Positions 8,991 through 23,093 of a DNA stretch of 64,000 nucleotides are shown here, piece by piece (positions within the stretch are counted from its first letter, which is position 1; the number at the start of each line of letters is the position of its first letter). Origin of the DNA: Amia ocellicauda (Eukaryota; Chordata; Actinopteri; Amiiformes; Amiidae); contig NC_089858.1 in assembly GCF_036373705.1 (NCBI RefSeq), positions 35,188,749-35,252,748 of the forward strand, written 5' to 3'. Made by a program: the position numbers and the translations under genes. The notes below the pieces were generated by a model. That model did not search any database and was not told the origin of the DNA. It saw only the letters and a program-made list of their open reading frames with translations.

Positions 8991-11900
8991 GGGTAGCATT
9001 TATAGCCAGTCCAGGAACTTTAATGTCATACCTTGTTTTAAGACTGTTTAAAGGTTTAAAGTTCAGGTTACTGATCAGTTTTTGTCCGTTTCATATCACT
9101 GGATGATATGCCAGGGACCTGTTTTTATAAGATTAAGTGGATAATGTGTGCAGGTATCAATAGTATTCAAAACACCTGACACGCTTCTCTCGCACTCCAA
9201 AGAATGTAAACATGGCATTTGATTTAGTTGTATAATCAATGTAGATTAATTTCTGTACTTTAGACTGGACTGTACCCTCGGTTATCTATCTGTCCTCAAG
9301 GCCTCTGAATGCTGTGTGCTTGGCTGCCCACTGAACTCTGACCCTGGGGGTTAATCTGTGATGCATTCCACATTCACAGCCTGGATCACAACCGACAGAC
9401 TGTACTGTACCAACTACACTCTTAGACCCCGTCCAAATGGGAAAGTACACCGATTCTCTCAAGGAAATTTCATAATTCAAAAGGAACTGAGAAAACCGAG
9501 TGACGAAAATGAAGTGAGGGTTTTGATCCATTCCTTCTCCCGCCTGTTGGGAAGTAACCATGCTTTGATTTAAAAGGGTTTTAACTCCTACTGTAAAAAT
9601 AAATATTAAAATGTAATGCAGTCAAAGCAGAATGTCTTCTTGTTTGAGGTTTTTTAATTTTGTAAATAAAATATACTCCTTCGCATCCTGAGTGCATTTG
9701 GTGTCTTTTTGAGCATGTGTTCAAAACCTGTTACACTGGTGTGCCACAAAACTCCCACATGTGCGATGCAGAATCCTAAATTATACCTACAATTAGGACA
9801 TTTTAAAGTCACCGGGTCCCCCTTGAACTGCTGTTGTGAACCGATCCTGTTTCTCAATGAATCTAGGCAGAGGGCTGTTGAAGGGGCCCAATAAACTTTC
9901 TCATCTTACCCATGTCCTGGTTGACCGGCTGCTGCTCTTTCCCTGGAACAGAGTTAAAATAACAACACCAATCACTTGCCCACCTCACATCATTGTACCT
10001 GGCACTGTGTTCTTGTGCTCTGCCCGATTTGTACGGTTCAGCACCTGTACAAACAACAACAGAAGTCTAAACGCATCACGTTCACTCTAAACCATCGACA
10101 ACTGCAACACACAACACCACGTAGTTAGACCCAGTGAGATTTTAATACCAGAAATCATAAATTATCACCTTTACTGCCTGCAGCAAAACAGGCCTGCTTT
10201 AGCCCTTTACTCTCACCATGCTCTAATGACTGGGAGCAAGTCCAGGCATTTAAAGAATTGTTCAGGCTTACCAAGATAAATAAATGCTGAGGGTGGGGGG
10301 AAGGAGTGGAACTGGGGGTTGTCAGATTATTTACTTTGTGCTTAATTTATGAATAGGAGGCAATTTTAAGCACTGCCTACAGGAAACAAACACTTACATG
10401 TAATAGTGTCTGCAGGTCAGCTGGACTTGAGGGTGAGCACACCAACGCCCCGAGTGAAGATCAGGCCCCGCAGCGCCACGGTTCTAGAGGATGTGGAGGA
10501 AGCTTTCAATGGTCACCACTGGTAGGTTTTCATAACAGGAAATGAGCAACTGTTCACAAATAAAGGGAGCACAACTGCACATTTGTTTTAAAATGATCTG
10601 GAGAAACCAGAACTTTAATAGTCATCTGGATCCTGGATTTATGCTTTTTTTTTTTTCTTTTTTTTTTTTTTTGTATAGAAATCTTTACCAACCACCAAAA
10701 AAAAATTAATTAAAATACATAAAATCGTACTTATCAAATGTAAAATAAAATATAGTTTCAACAAAGTCATCTCGTTCTCGTTTTTTTTTTTTTTTTTTGG
10801 ATGTCAACAACTCTGCGGCTTCCCCACCCCCTTCAAAAAACGAAAAGAACAATAACGTAAAATAAATAAGGACTATTCCTTTCAAGTTGTAAACGGTTAC
10901 TACTGACAGTGACAACTTACAGTAATTAAAGACCTTTGATCCCACTGTGTAGTATTGAATACAACCACTTCATTGGGTTGTTTATACTGCTGTGATACAA
11001 CAGATGGTATGTTTTTAGATATGATCCCGTTACTTTGAAACAAGCCCCCTACCACAAGGCCCAGTATAACTTGCTGTAACCTTTGAGGAACACGACATAA
11101 AGCCATACAAGGCAGGACAAAGTTTTGGCTGCTTCCCCTGCAGAAGAGACAAGTCTGTGGCCACTTAGTCACCTTGAATTCCTCACCGCGTGGAAGTCAA
11201 GTGTTTGGGCGAACAGATGGATTATCAAGGCCTTGCTTTTCATGTGAGCGAGTTTATGTTTAATGCCAGTCTCGGCCTTGCGTGCGTTACAGGGGTCTGT
11301 GCTTCGGTTACAGCTTAAAAGGAGGAACAGTCAAACACTGTGTTAAAAACAAAGACCCCCTCCACCCCTCCACCCCTCCCACCATTACCCCAATACACCA
11401 TATCCTGTTATATTTTCAGGCTTATGCCACAGACATGTGTAGGGCATTCCCAGAGTTATCCAGCTGTGAATTCAGCCAAGGGGCAAACAGTAGCACGTTT
11501 AATACAAAACCGGTGAATACAAGTTTGTTTTTGGTCGTGTGTCATCCCTCCCATTTCAAGAGTCTCAGCAGTCAGTGGCATCAGCACAGGAGATTCTTGC
11601 TGCCCCTGTAGTGTAAGGAATATCACAATTCTACAGTAACATCAGCGAGACTGACTGCAGCGATCAGATTTTGTCAGCAGGGAGGGGGCACAGTTCTCCA
11701 TTACTGCTGGAGACAAACTCCCTTCATCCTCCCACAGCGCAGGAGATAAAGCCAAAGCTCTGGAGGTGAAAGTCGAGAGAGGGGAGGTTTCAGGCTCAGG
11801 AGCAGTGTTGGTTTGTGTGCAGGCCCCGGTCCCAGCACCCAGGGGTGAGCACTGGCGCAGGCTTGTGTCTGTGCCACAGTGCGGAGGGACCAGCTCTGCC

Positions 11901-14900
11901 AGGCTGCCACTTTGGCCTCACAGCCCCACCTTCCGATTGCTACTGAAAAAACCTAAGGAATAATCTAGTGAGGTTTGCAGCACAGAGGGGGGAGTGAGGG
12001 AATCAGTTTTCTTTTCTGTAGTGAACTAGGATATGTACCCGCAAGACTACACTGCATTGTTTTGCCTGGGCGGGGCAGGGTGGCACTGCGAGCCTCAAAA
12101 CTGCTCCTCTGTGGGCCGATTTGGTTATTTCACCATTTGCAATGGGTTGGGGGGGTAGAAAAATAATAAAATTGTGCCAGCCTGATAAATTGCAGTGACG
12201 GTTTGTGTGGATAGATCCAGCAGTGATCAGAACTGAACAAAAAGGCAGTTTTGAAAGTAATCAATGCAAGCTGGATCAGGTTGTGCAGAGCAAGATTGCC
12301 CATGGAGGTGCGAATCTGTAATTGTGTGGCGCTCACAGCTTCCCCTCGTGACCATGAGCCGCTGCTTCAGAGGCGAATGCACAGAATCAGATGAAGCACA
12401 GACCCAAGGCAGCCCAGCTGACCAGGAGACAGGAGCCTGAATAACTCTGAGAAATGCTGGCAAACCATGACCCTCACCTCTTGTGTGTGTATATATGTAT
12501 GCCTGTATATAAATAAGAAAATAATGTTTGTCCGGTCTGGCAATGGGCCTCCGTGTTTCTGGGCACTTGTTTTCTTTCCCTTCTCTTTTTTCGCTCGGCG
12601 TGATTGACATTATTACTGGCTGCAGTTAAGGCAGGATTCCTCACCAGTGGATCCATGCAGAAACCCGTTAATTGCCTATGCATTTACAGCTAACTTTTTC
12701 TGCATAGTCTAACTTTGCACACGGATTTTGTGAAACAAACCAAAAAACAGTTCACTCAAACCCTACATTAGCTTTGGAGATGCATCATTTCTGTCCACAT
12801 TGACAATTCACCTTTTCTGAGAATTAACACAATGCTGATGTTCTCATCAGCTACACTTTTTTTTTTGTAAAAACAAGAAAACATGATGGTAAGAAACACA
12901 TACAGAAAAAGCAGATGAAAAAGCAAATTAACTTGTATATGAACACAGTGAATCAACACCCAAGGTTTCCATTTCCACTGCCAGCGGGTGGCAATTATGA
13001 ACAGAAACGCAGGGGTCAGGGCACTGCGGATACACACCGATATGAACCAGAAACATAAGTGAGAATAGAAAACATACAAGAAAAAATATTTTAAAAAATA
13101 ATAAATAATAAAAAAACGATTCTGCCTATTCAGAAGAGCAGGTTCTTGGGGATCTGGGCTGGTCTAGTACAGCAGCAGCAGCAGCAGCCGTATCGCTTGT
13201 CAGAGTGAGCATTGCATTGTGATTCATAGTGAAGCCAGGACTCCCAGCTCTGCAGACTAATATACAGTAACGGCTGCTGTTGCTTGTGTTCAATGACGTT
13301 GTGCGCCTACAAGCCCCAAAACAGTTTGCACTTTGTAGTCAAAGGTACAACACAAAAGCCCTTAAGCCCACACATAGTATGGCAGCGTGGGGAGATAAGA
13401 GGAACATGAGGCCAACGCACTGGTTTAGTGTTTATCTGCCCTGCAGCCCTGCACTGCACTGCTCTGTTGACATGGACTCCTGCCCTGTAGCCAGGCCTGC
13501 GCTGCCTCTCATGGGGAAGTTAAACAAGAGAGCTGGGATCAAGGAGCCCCGTACACAAAGCACATGTATTATTACGAGGGATGTGCACCACCGCGGGGTT
13601 ATATTTAGCAGACTATGGCAGTCCGAGGGGAAGTAGTCTAGATGGTAAAGTATGGGAACTTGTTTTTCTGACCACAATCGTGAAGGAAAGGAAAGTCTGC
13701 ACAACAGCACCCTCTGTGGTCCACAGAGATGTCTTGTGTTTTTGAGTTTTAAAACCCCCAACCTGAAATGACTGAAGCTGCAATACAATGGGAATCTTAT
13801 CTGTTATTCCATAGCAGAAAAAAATAAAAAATAAACAACTGTCAGCAACATACAGGTGAAGCAGCAGCAATAGCTTTGTCTTTGTTGTTGAATACAATGA
13901 TATCTAAATACTGGTTGAGTTTTCAGCTGTAGTTGTACAATGTAGCCACAGGGTGGTGCTGCTGTATAGCATGACTAGGTTTTTTGCCCTGACAATTCCC
14001 CTGAAGTCATCTTACAAATAATACAGCTTAATGCAGAACCAAGACATGGGTTCAGATCTCAATATTAACAATCCTAAAACCTGTAGTAAAGCATAAACCG
14101 TTCTGTATTTTCAAGGAACCAGCCCTGAAAATGATAATAAATATATTCTGTATATATCAAATCACTCTTACAACAGCACCTTTTCCTCTGGTCTGGCTGG
14201 GATTTCCAGAGGCCAGAGAGACTTCAAACACACTGGCTGGTTTTGTCTCCAGCCTGCACAGTTCAGTTGGCACCAAAACAGAGATAGGCCACCCCTAACC
14301 TCCAGCCTCACTATCCAACAGCACCACCCTGTACCTCTGCAGTGTAACTGCAAGTCCAAGCAGTCCCAGCCTCACTCCATTACAGCAAAATAATTTGGGG
14401 ACACACAACAAGATCACAGGACCTGTGAAGGCTTGTGACTAACCAACACGATCAGACCGGAGGAGAGCGAGGACTACAAGGTACCGTCAGAAAACGCACA
14501 ACATTTGGCAGTGTTGCTCAGGAGTGAGCAGTTAAAATGAAGCTTTGTCAATAACACAGCCTGCTTCCCCATCCCCTCCCACACAACCCCACCCATTACT
14601 ACAGACTGTGATGCTGGTAGTGTTTATGAAACTGGCACAAAACAAACAACTGTATGACAGAACTGTAGCACATCATCATCACTGAGATGGCCACCACACT
14701 TGGGAAAGCGCCCCCCCCCAGCCTGTAGGCACTCGCAGGCTGAACAGTGTGCACCATGCTAATGAGCTCCCGACAAAATCAAACCCTAAAACAAATAAAA
14801 TCATGATAACAAACTGCTACTGATACGTTCAAATCACATTCTTTAGCATGAAATCATAATGTGTGTGGAAGTCTGACTTCCTGGCAGTTTTGCTTTCCAA

Positions 14901-16134
14901 GATCTTTTACCATCTTGGAAGAAAGCGCAGTTTTCTGGGCCAGGAGGAGCTAGTATTCAAGACGCCGGAACGACGAGCTCACGGTTAATGGTGTTTTGTT
15001 CTAGAAGGAAGGGCTCTGGAAGTGTCAATGTTTTTATCATAATTCTTTCCGAATGTGTTTCTGATTTATTTATTAGTATTTGATTTAGTTTAGTGTGGAT
15101 GCTTTTTGTAATAAAATGGTATTGAGAAAATTGTACAGTTTGAAATTCCCTTAAGCTTGAGCTGGAATAAAACGGTTTATAATATTATAAAAATGTATGG
15201 TTTTGTTCAAATCTTCTCTGCATACCCTGCATGCTGTAGCAAATGCAGCCTGCTTTGAGCTTCGGAGGGCTAGTGTGGGTCTAGAGCAGCTAAAAGGAGA
15301 GTCACCTACGGCCTCGGTGCCTGACCGTGTGCAGAGACGCAACACGGGGGATCAGATGGTGTCCTTCTGTGACTCCTGTAAGAGCCTGGGATTTAAAAAA
15401 CACTATTAGGAAATTGGGGAAATAGGAGGCAAAGGAGAAAACAATACAGCACCGCTTTGAAATACAGTTAACCCCTTCCACCACATGACTGGCCAGAACA
15501 GAAAAAACTAAAAGTGACTAAACGGTCGGAAAACAAGAAACTCTACGCGGGCGATACAGGAGGGCGTGGCTCCTCACGCTCTTCCGAAGCCCGAGCCGAT
15601 ACAGGAGTGTTGGAGCAGGGTGACCTGTGGGGCCGAGCCTTTCAGATCAACACAGTGGCCGCTGGGAAATCCCCACATTTCCACAGCTCGCAACTTGGTG
15701 TGCAGCACAGCCTGTCTCCCCCAAACACATAGTTATTTGATCACAAGCTGTCAGCAAATCAAATTAGATTAAGCCAATTCAGTTTCTCTTTATATAGATA
15801 TGAAAACCGTCTCGTGCACCTATCTATGCCCTGTACTGTAATTACCACAACAAATTTAAAATACAACAAAAAAAAAAATAAAAAAAATAAAAAAGCCCCT
15901 GGGAGCTCGCCTGCTTCCTGTTTGGTTGGGGGAGCGAACAGTGCGACGCTCTGAAGCAACGCTGAGGTACCCGTTAGCGCACAATGGGCCGAGTCCACCG
16001 TCCTGCACCTCCCCAACGCCACACCTTGCACTGCCCCCCCGCCCCGTGTTCCTGAGCACTGGAAAACCATCACGTGAATCCAGAAGGGGGGCGCTGGTGG
16101 GGCCGTGGGGTGGTGTTGGGGTCAGGGCTGGGGG
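8991..16134. other. Long region between convergent RNF181 and TMEM150A
   Basis: RNF181 and TMEM150A point towards each other across about 7 kb. No conserved gene is recognised apart from the exon-like island at 10416-10521. Part of the right side may be TMEM150A 3' UTR. The stretch holds poly-T tracts (about 10647-10672 and 10780-10799), a CCACCCCT-type C-rich run near 11360, a short CAG run near 13170-13187, and a small hairpin at about 14896-14922 with matching arms of CCAAGAT. The many short open frames have no recognisable domain and weak starts, and I treat them as chance. Confidence 0.45.
10416..10521 (+). other. Orphan exon-like island (possible coding exon)
   Basis: A 106-bp GC-rich block lies between an acceptor-like GTCTGCAG ending at 10415 and a good donor GTAGGT at 10522. 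Two forward frames are open. One reads QLDLRVSTPTPRVKIRPRSA followed by TVLEDVEEAF, which looks protein-like in charge and composition. I recognise no family and could not find partner exons nearby. It could be an alternative exon of RNF181, part of an unknown + strand gene, a pseudogene exon or chance. Confidence 0.3.
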
Positions 16135-19100
16135 CTATAACATGGCGATGCTCTCAGGGTTGCAGTTCAGGTGTGTGGAGGTGCTGCTGCTCCCGGGGGA
16201 CTTGCAGCTCTTACCCCCCCCAAGCCCACCCAGCCCCCCAGGCCCCCCCCGACGGCGCTGCAGGGCCACGATCATGGTGTCGTTGGTCACGGCGCCAAAC
16301 TCGTAGGTGAAGGTGCCATAGAAGACCAGGATGTCCACGGTGAAGATCCACTCGCAGATGGCTGCCGCGTGCTGGAGGTGGAAGCTCTCATGGATGAAGA
16401 AGATCCCACCTGGGAGGAGCAGGGTTAAGGAAACAAGCAAGAGAAACAACAGCTGTGCCAATATCAACCTATCAAACCACAGACTCGGCCAGCTAGTGCA
16501 GCGCGGCGTGGGGGGGAGCACAAACCACACAAGCCAGGCTCTGAGCAGCAGACTCTGGCCTACATGGCTGCCACCTCCCGTGTGGTCAGGTGACTCACTG
16601 TGGAGCCCACCCTACGGTCAGTCAAACCATTGCATGATTTTCTCGAAATCTCCTTGGCTTGGTCTTTTACATTTAAGAACTGAAGCTGCGGTCGCACTGT
16701 GACTCCCGAAACAAAGCAGCAGCACAGAGCCAGACATACCAGGAGAGGAATGCCCCACCCCAGACAGCTAGAGAAAATGAAAAGGGCTGAGGGGTCTGAT
16801 TAGCGGGGCTTGCGAGCCTCAGGGGGGGCTCAATGACAGAGCCAGTTAGATCTGTGACATCTCGAGGCTCCAGCAGGATCAGGAGACTTAGCTCGATCTT
16901 AAAGAGGGGGTTGGGGGGGGGGAAAACAGAAGCAGCTTAAATCAAACATGAGGGAACGGGTGGTGAAAGATTAGCTCCACATACTGGGGCCCCGAGCCTT
17001 TCATGCCTGCCACGTCTGACACAAAGCGCAGCCGGCGGCCCCGGCATGACTCCGGCGCTGGGCCACTTCCGTTATATAGACTCCAGGCCTGACGCACTAA
17101 AGATGAATTAAAACATTGAAACAGGTTCACGCTGCACAGGGTCAGAGCCCTGTCTCTTGTGCGAGTGGGATTGAGCTGCATCAGGACTAACAGGTCATGG
17201 TCTGTGGGCGAGAGAGTGCTGTGGGGGTGCTGTCAGCGGCTTCCCTCTATAAATGGATTAAGGCACCAGGTGCTCACAGGTGAACGTCTCCTTGTGTTTA
17301 AGGTTCAGCATCAGTAAAGCACTGATGAATGCACAACACAGCTGAATGAATAAACTCACATACAACCCTAACAAAAGCAGTGAGTGAACGGATGAGTCGC
17401 GCCCCCTCAGTGTACAGTAGCCAGTCGCTCAGCGCTTACGAAGGCATGCAGAGCAGTGTGGTTGCCGTGGAAATGGAAGCCTGGGCTCTAGGAATCCCTC
17501 CCAGAGAGGCGGGGGGGCAGGGTCATAATCTCTTGCTGGGAGAATCCAATAACCCCCAGGGAGTGCGGGGGAGTGGGAGGGGAGGAGCTTTGTGGACAGC
17601 AAGCTGCAGCCCCCATGGCCCGGGCCTGTGAGAGTGGGGGGTGGTGGGGGGGTTTGCTGGCAGCGCTGTAATGCTGTAATGAGATAACTGGGCTCAGTCT
17701 GGGTTACTGGGAGTTCTCCTGTTATTGTGCTTAGTGGGCAGCAGACGGCAGGCAGAGCAGCCGGTTCATTGTCCGCGTCAATGCCATTTCATTATAGCGC
17801 CTCGTACAAGGAGAGACGGCCAACTCCCCCCCGCTCCCCCCGGAGGAATCCTGTGATAATAAATAACCCTGGCAAGCACAGGCAATGCCCGAGACCTGGG
17901 AGGGACTAAGCCAGGACCTGTACAAAGAAGGCATCCTTCTCAACACCCCTCCCCCCGGGCACAGTCGCTCGTCTCCCTAATTGTTCCCCGAGTGGATGTG
18001 TGCCACATGCAACCTTTTATTGATTTAGCCTGGTTCCTGTCACACAGCCCACAGATGCTTCCCTCGGTCCGTTCACCCTCAGCAGAACACAGTCCGTTTC
18101 AGTGCAAACATTATGATTATGATTTTTTTTTTTTTTAAGCCTGGAAACATGATCTCCTCAGATCCTAATCAGCTTCTTTATTCAATTCATTTTATTTATT
18201 TTTATTAAGTCAACCTTCATTTTTGTGCTTTCACATTTATGTGCTATAAAATCACATGACCGTGGAATTTCCCATTTTTCCCTCTTCCTCCTCTAGCCGC
18301 ATGGGAAATTGCACACGTTTGGTTTTGCTGAAACTGTAAACACACGGGAGGCCTGGTGCAGAGTCTCATCTCCTGCTCTTACCAGCACCTGCTACTCAGT
18401 CAATTCCAGCCCTTGGAGGTCACAGGGGTGTCAGGATTTAAATTGCTCCCCCTTGGGTCTTCATTAGGGAGATGAAGGCACCATTAGGATGAGAAGTAAA
18501 ACTGCCTATTTATTCCAGGTGTTAAATCAGGCACTAATTGAAAAAGACGTGCCTGGATTACCTGCCAGAGCCTGGGCCCTGGGAGTCTGGAATTGCCCAA
18601 TCTGAGCTATTAAGAAACAAAACAAAACAAAAAACAGTTCGGTTGTTTCTCTCCCTCCCTCCTCGCCTCCCTCCAGAATGCAGTCTACTCCCCCACCCTG
18701 GGAAAGGACAGCGCCGGCTGAAAGGATACTCAGGATGAGCGAGACTAAGGCCACGGCGGTGAGCCCGACTCGTACGTGCGCCATCCAGTAGTCAAGCGCG
18801 GTGACAGCGATGCGATACGTCAGCACGCACTGCAGACACACGAACAGCAGCCCGGCCGGGAAGGCCACCCCCGCGCCGATGTAGTGCAGAGACTTGGCAT
18901 GGTCCACCTGGAACAACACGCATAGAGGGGGAGAGAGTGAGCCATACAGAGTGAAAGACGGAGAGAGAGAGAGCATGGAAGAGACACTGACAGAAAGAGA
19001 GAGAGGGACAGAGTACAAGATAGAGGAGAGAGAGAGATGGGAATGAGAGAGGACCCTGGGCTACCCAGTGAGACAGTGCTACTAGTCAGATCCAAATCTG

Positions 19101-22100
19101 CATCTTTTATTCATTCATTCATTCATTCATTCATACATTCATTATTGGAGTTTAATGGCCGGTGACATGTATTTAAAATCACGAGACACTGAAATTTCAC
19201 GTTCCTCCCTTTCCCTCCTCCTCCTCTAGTTGCATTGGAAAGTTAAACACTTGTTTTCAGTTCCTCCTCCACTTGTTGCCTTGGTATTTATCTGTGTGGT
19301 CTCTGCTGAAAGGCCTTTGATGTTATGGCTTTGGTTATGACATATCAAAGCTCACTCATCTCAACAGACAGACAAAACACAGCACAGTACTGTGTGCTGG
19401 GAGGCCTGCCCCACGTCCATGCAGCTCAGTGCTACGCTTCGGTAGCCAGATGCACTGAAAATTACCAGTCAACAACCACCAATTTCACCTTCGGTCCTTT
19501 CGTTTCCAAGGCCGAGTCTTGCACTTGTCCCCAGCTGTGCAGTTCTTCAGAGGTGGACGGAGGAGGCCGCTTTTCCTACAGCGGAGAATTGTAATATTCT
19601 ACTCTGCTTGGCAGCGCTGGGGCACCGACGCAGTTCAGTCAAGGCTGTAATAAGGAGTCGATTTGACTGACACAAGGCTGCATACAGGTGCCCCCGGACA
19701 TGGAACTAAGAATGCACACGGGGGGTAATCAATCGGGCAATCTCTTTGTCCCTCGAAAGAAAGAAAACAAACCCAAAAAATTCAAACCGACTGTATGAGA
19801 AGGTCACAAAAAGTGCACCTACTCCCGCACAAAAACACACAAATGGGGTAAGGCAAAACTCAGCATGGAAGACAGGCGATTGCCATCCCAGCTGTGACTT
19901 TTTCCTTCCCAATGCTTGGAACCAATGAGGCGATTAGTAAGGCCAGCTCTGTCCTTCCTCAGCCAATCAGATCGCAGGCTGAAATGGGGCAGGGGCAGAA
20001 GGAGCAGCAGGGTGTTGCTTGGAAGGATGGAGGGGTGAGTGGATGAGTGGAGGGGTGTGCTGCCTTTATGTGTTGCAGTGGAGGAACAGAGAACACCGAT
20101 AGAGATGTAGACAGTTGTCCTGTTTTTTGTTTGTGTAGGTTTTGGGCATCATGACTGCTTCTCCGTCTGTTGAGGGAGCGGGCTGTACTGACCTGGAAGT
20201 TGCCGACCATGATTAGGCCCAGGGCATTGGTGCAGCCAGTGATCAGACCGCTGGTGTTCACCCAGGAGCGGTGGCTGTGCTCGATCACCTGGGCATAGCG
20301 CAGCATGCAAACCATCACCACTGGAGGGAGAGAGAGAGAAGAAAAAGGTAAAGTAGAAGAAAGAAAAGGGTCACGGGAGTGAGAAAGGATGGGCACAGAA
20401 AGAGACAGAGGGGGAGGGGAAGAGACAGAGAAAGAGCCAAGTCCATCATTCGGATGACAATCTGACACATTCACAATCCTCCGCTCACCATCTGGCCTGC
20501 CTGCCTGTGTGTGTGCATCCATTTTTACTGGTGCTGTGATCTAGGCATTTGCTGTCCAGCCCAGCTCTGATACTCCCCCCCTGCTTAGAGAGCTAGTGCA
20601 AAAGGACAGCACTCTGGAGCAAAGGGCCCATCAATTATTGATGTCATGGGAAGGTCTGCTCAGCTTGCATCAATATGTGCAGCCAGAAGCAGCTGCATCA
20701 TTACATCTTTCCTCTTGTATCCAGGCTTGGGAGGCGGGGGGGACAGTGTGACAATATTTGTGGCTTTTTATTTATTTAAATGACCTTTAGGTTTCTGATT
20801 TCAAAGACCCTGGATTATAAATGACCTATAAATGTGTGACACCAGCAAGCAAACCAGTTTGTGCTGTTCATAAAAGCCCCAAGATGTTCTTCTACAGGAC
20901 ACACATCAAACACACAAAATGGAAAATCAATGTCCTGCAGTTTACCCAAACTAGATCCAATAAACAGATACATTGCACAGCCAGTGAAGAGGCTGTTTTG
21001 TTCTTCCCAGATGACACTTGCTAGGCACAACATGGCTCCATTTAAAGCAAATCATTCTGCATTGATGTGACATGTCAGTCAGTCTAAATGTTTCTTCCAG
21101 ACGCACACTCGTGTGCGCTCACACAAACACACTAGAGACCACGGCCTGGCACCGCAAACCCCTGGCAGCTGTTTCTTACCCATAAACGCTCCCAAATTCC
21201 CAATGAGACTGAAGAGGCAGCTTTCTGGTGGGAACGAGCCGCATTTACTGCAAGAGATAAAAAGGAAGACAGTTTCCTACAACCACACAGCATTCACAGA
21301 CTCATCTTCCTCCAAGCAGATCTAGAGCAAGTAACAGCCCATCGCCACCCCTTTCTTCACGCAGCACAATGCAGGGCCGTCAAACGCTCACTCTGAACTC
21401 CTGGGACTGCGAAAGGGCCGCCAGTGGGGCTGCACGGCTCGTGCACACAGACGTTGATGCTCATGCTGGGCTGTGTTATGCCGGCAGTGTGACGCAATGA
21501 CCCGCTGGAGGCCACCGACGTGACAGACAGTGACACCGGGCTGTTGCCGTGGCAGCGCTGGAACTGAGAGAAGCGCCATGGCACCGCAAGGATGTGATGA
21601 CATCATGGGGAAGAGAGACAGAGGCGTGTGTGTGGGTCAGTTCAAACACAGCCAGTCATCTGACGGCCGGAAAGAATAACAAAAACAAAAAAACACAACA
21701 AAAAGCTTTTTCATCTTCTCTGGTCACATGCAGAGGAAGCTTTCATTTCTAACACATGCAGCTCAACCCCAAGGGCATTAATGAGCAGTACTGAGACTCC
21801 GGTGCGAGGGGTTACTGTGCAACATGCAACACTGCCACACCATTCAGCAGTTAATCTGGGGGCGAGCTTCTTCTGTAACGAGCACTTGATTGAACTCGTG
21901 CAAGAAGCAGGCTTGATGACTTGACAGGAAATCCAAGGCTGATAAGAAATCAAGTGTGACTGACATCACAAAACCTGTCTCTCTCCCACCTCTGTAAGGG
22001 GACACCCTAGCAACGTGGACAATGGGAGTGCATTCCCTGACAGGTACCTCATTAGACTATCTGTGAACTCATGGAGTTGCCAACAATGAAAAAAATAATT

Positions 22101-23015
22101 ACAGGCAGGTTTTTAACTAGCTAATGACTTCACTCACTGCCCTGATGTTTCTACAGAAATGCAACTAGATGGGGGGCAGATTATTATTATTTTTTAAAGG
22201 AGCATTCTGGGTAGAGCAGCAGTGCCCCACCCAGTATGTTAAACCACAGCCCTCTGATTACATGTCTGTTTGTAATGATGATCGTCTGGCTCTGCCTTTT
22301 GTTTTTCTCCAACCCCCTCTCCCTTCCCCTTTAAAGCTGCAGTCCTGAGCGCACACGAGTGGAGGCAGAGCGGTGCCGGGGCACAGGCGGGCAGCTCCTG
22401 ACCTGATGAGGGGGATGTCCTGCAGGGTGCAGCAGCTCTTTGGGAAGCCGTGTTTGGAGGTCTCCTCTGTGCACGACACGTTGTAGGACCTGTCGAGAGG
22501 ACACCAGTAAACACACAAATGTCAGTCACGCCCGGCTCTCGGACCCCCCACTTTCTCCTCCGACCCCCAGCAGGTTTTCATGACAAACCAGCATCTGATC
22601 GTGTCCAAATCGACACTGTCCAAATCGCACACACCAATGTGTTTAATAGCACAGAAGGCACACACTGGGGTTCAGCACCGTGTTGCGCAGCAGAAAAAAC
22701 AAAGCACAGGCATGCTTACCAGTTCTCCACGGGACACACATGGTGGTTCATCACTGCCATGGCGTAGCTGGAGAAACACAGGCAGGGTCAGGTCAATACA
22801 CACATAAACCAGGACGACCCATGCAGCAGGACAGGAAGATACTTATTTTGACATTTTGGCATTTTGGCAGGAAATATGAAGCAAATCAAAGTTATACGTT
22901 TTATTCTTCTCAGGATGATCCCTTTTTGTATATAGCTCTACATTTATAGATTATATATCTTTAGCTCTATGCATCTATATAGAGATATAGATAGAGATAG
23001 AGATATATATATATA

Positions 23016-23093
<78 letters not shown>

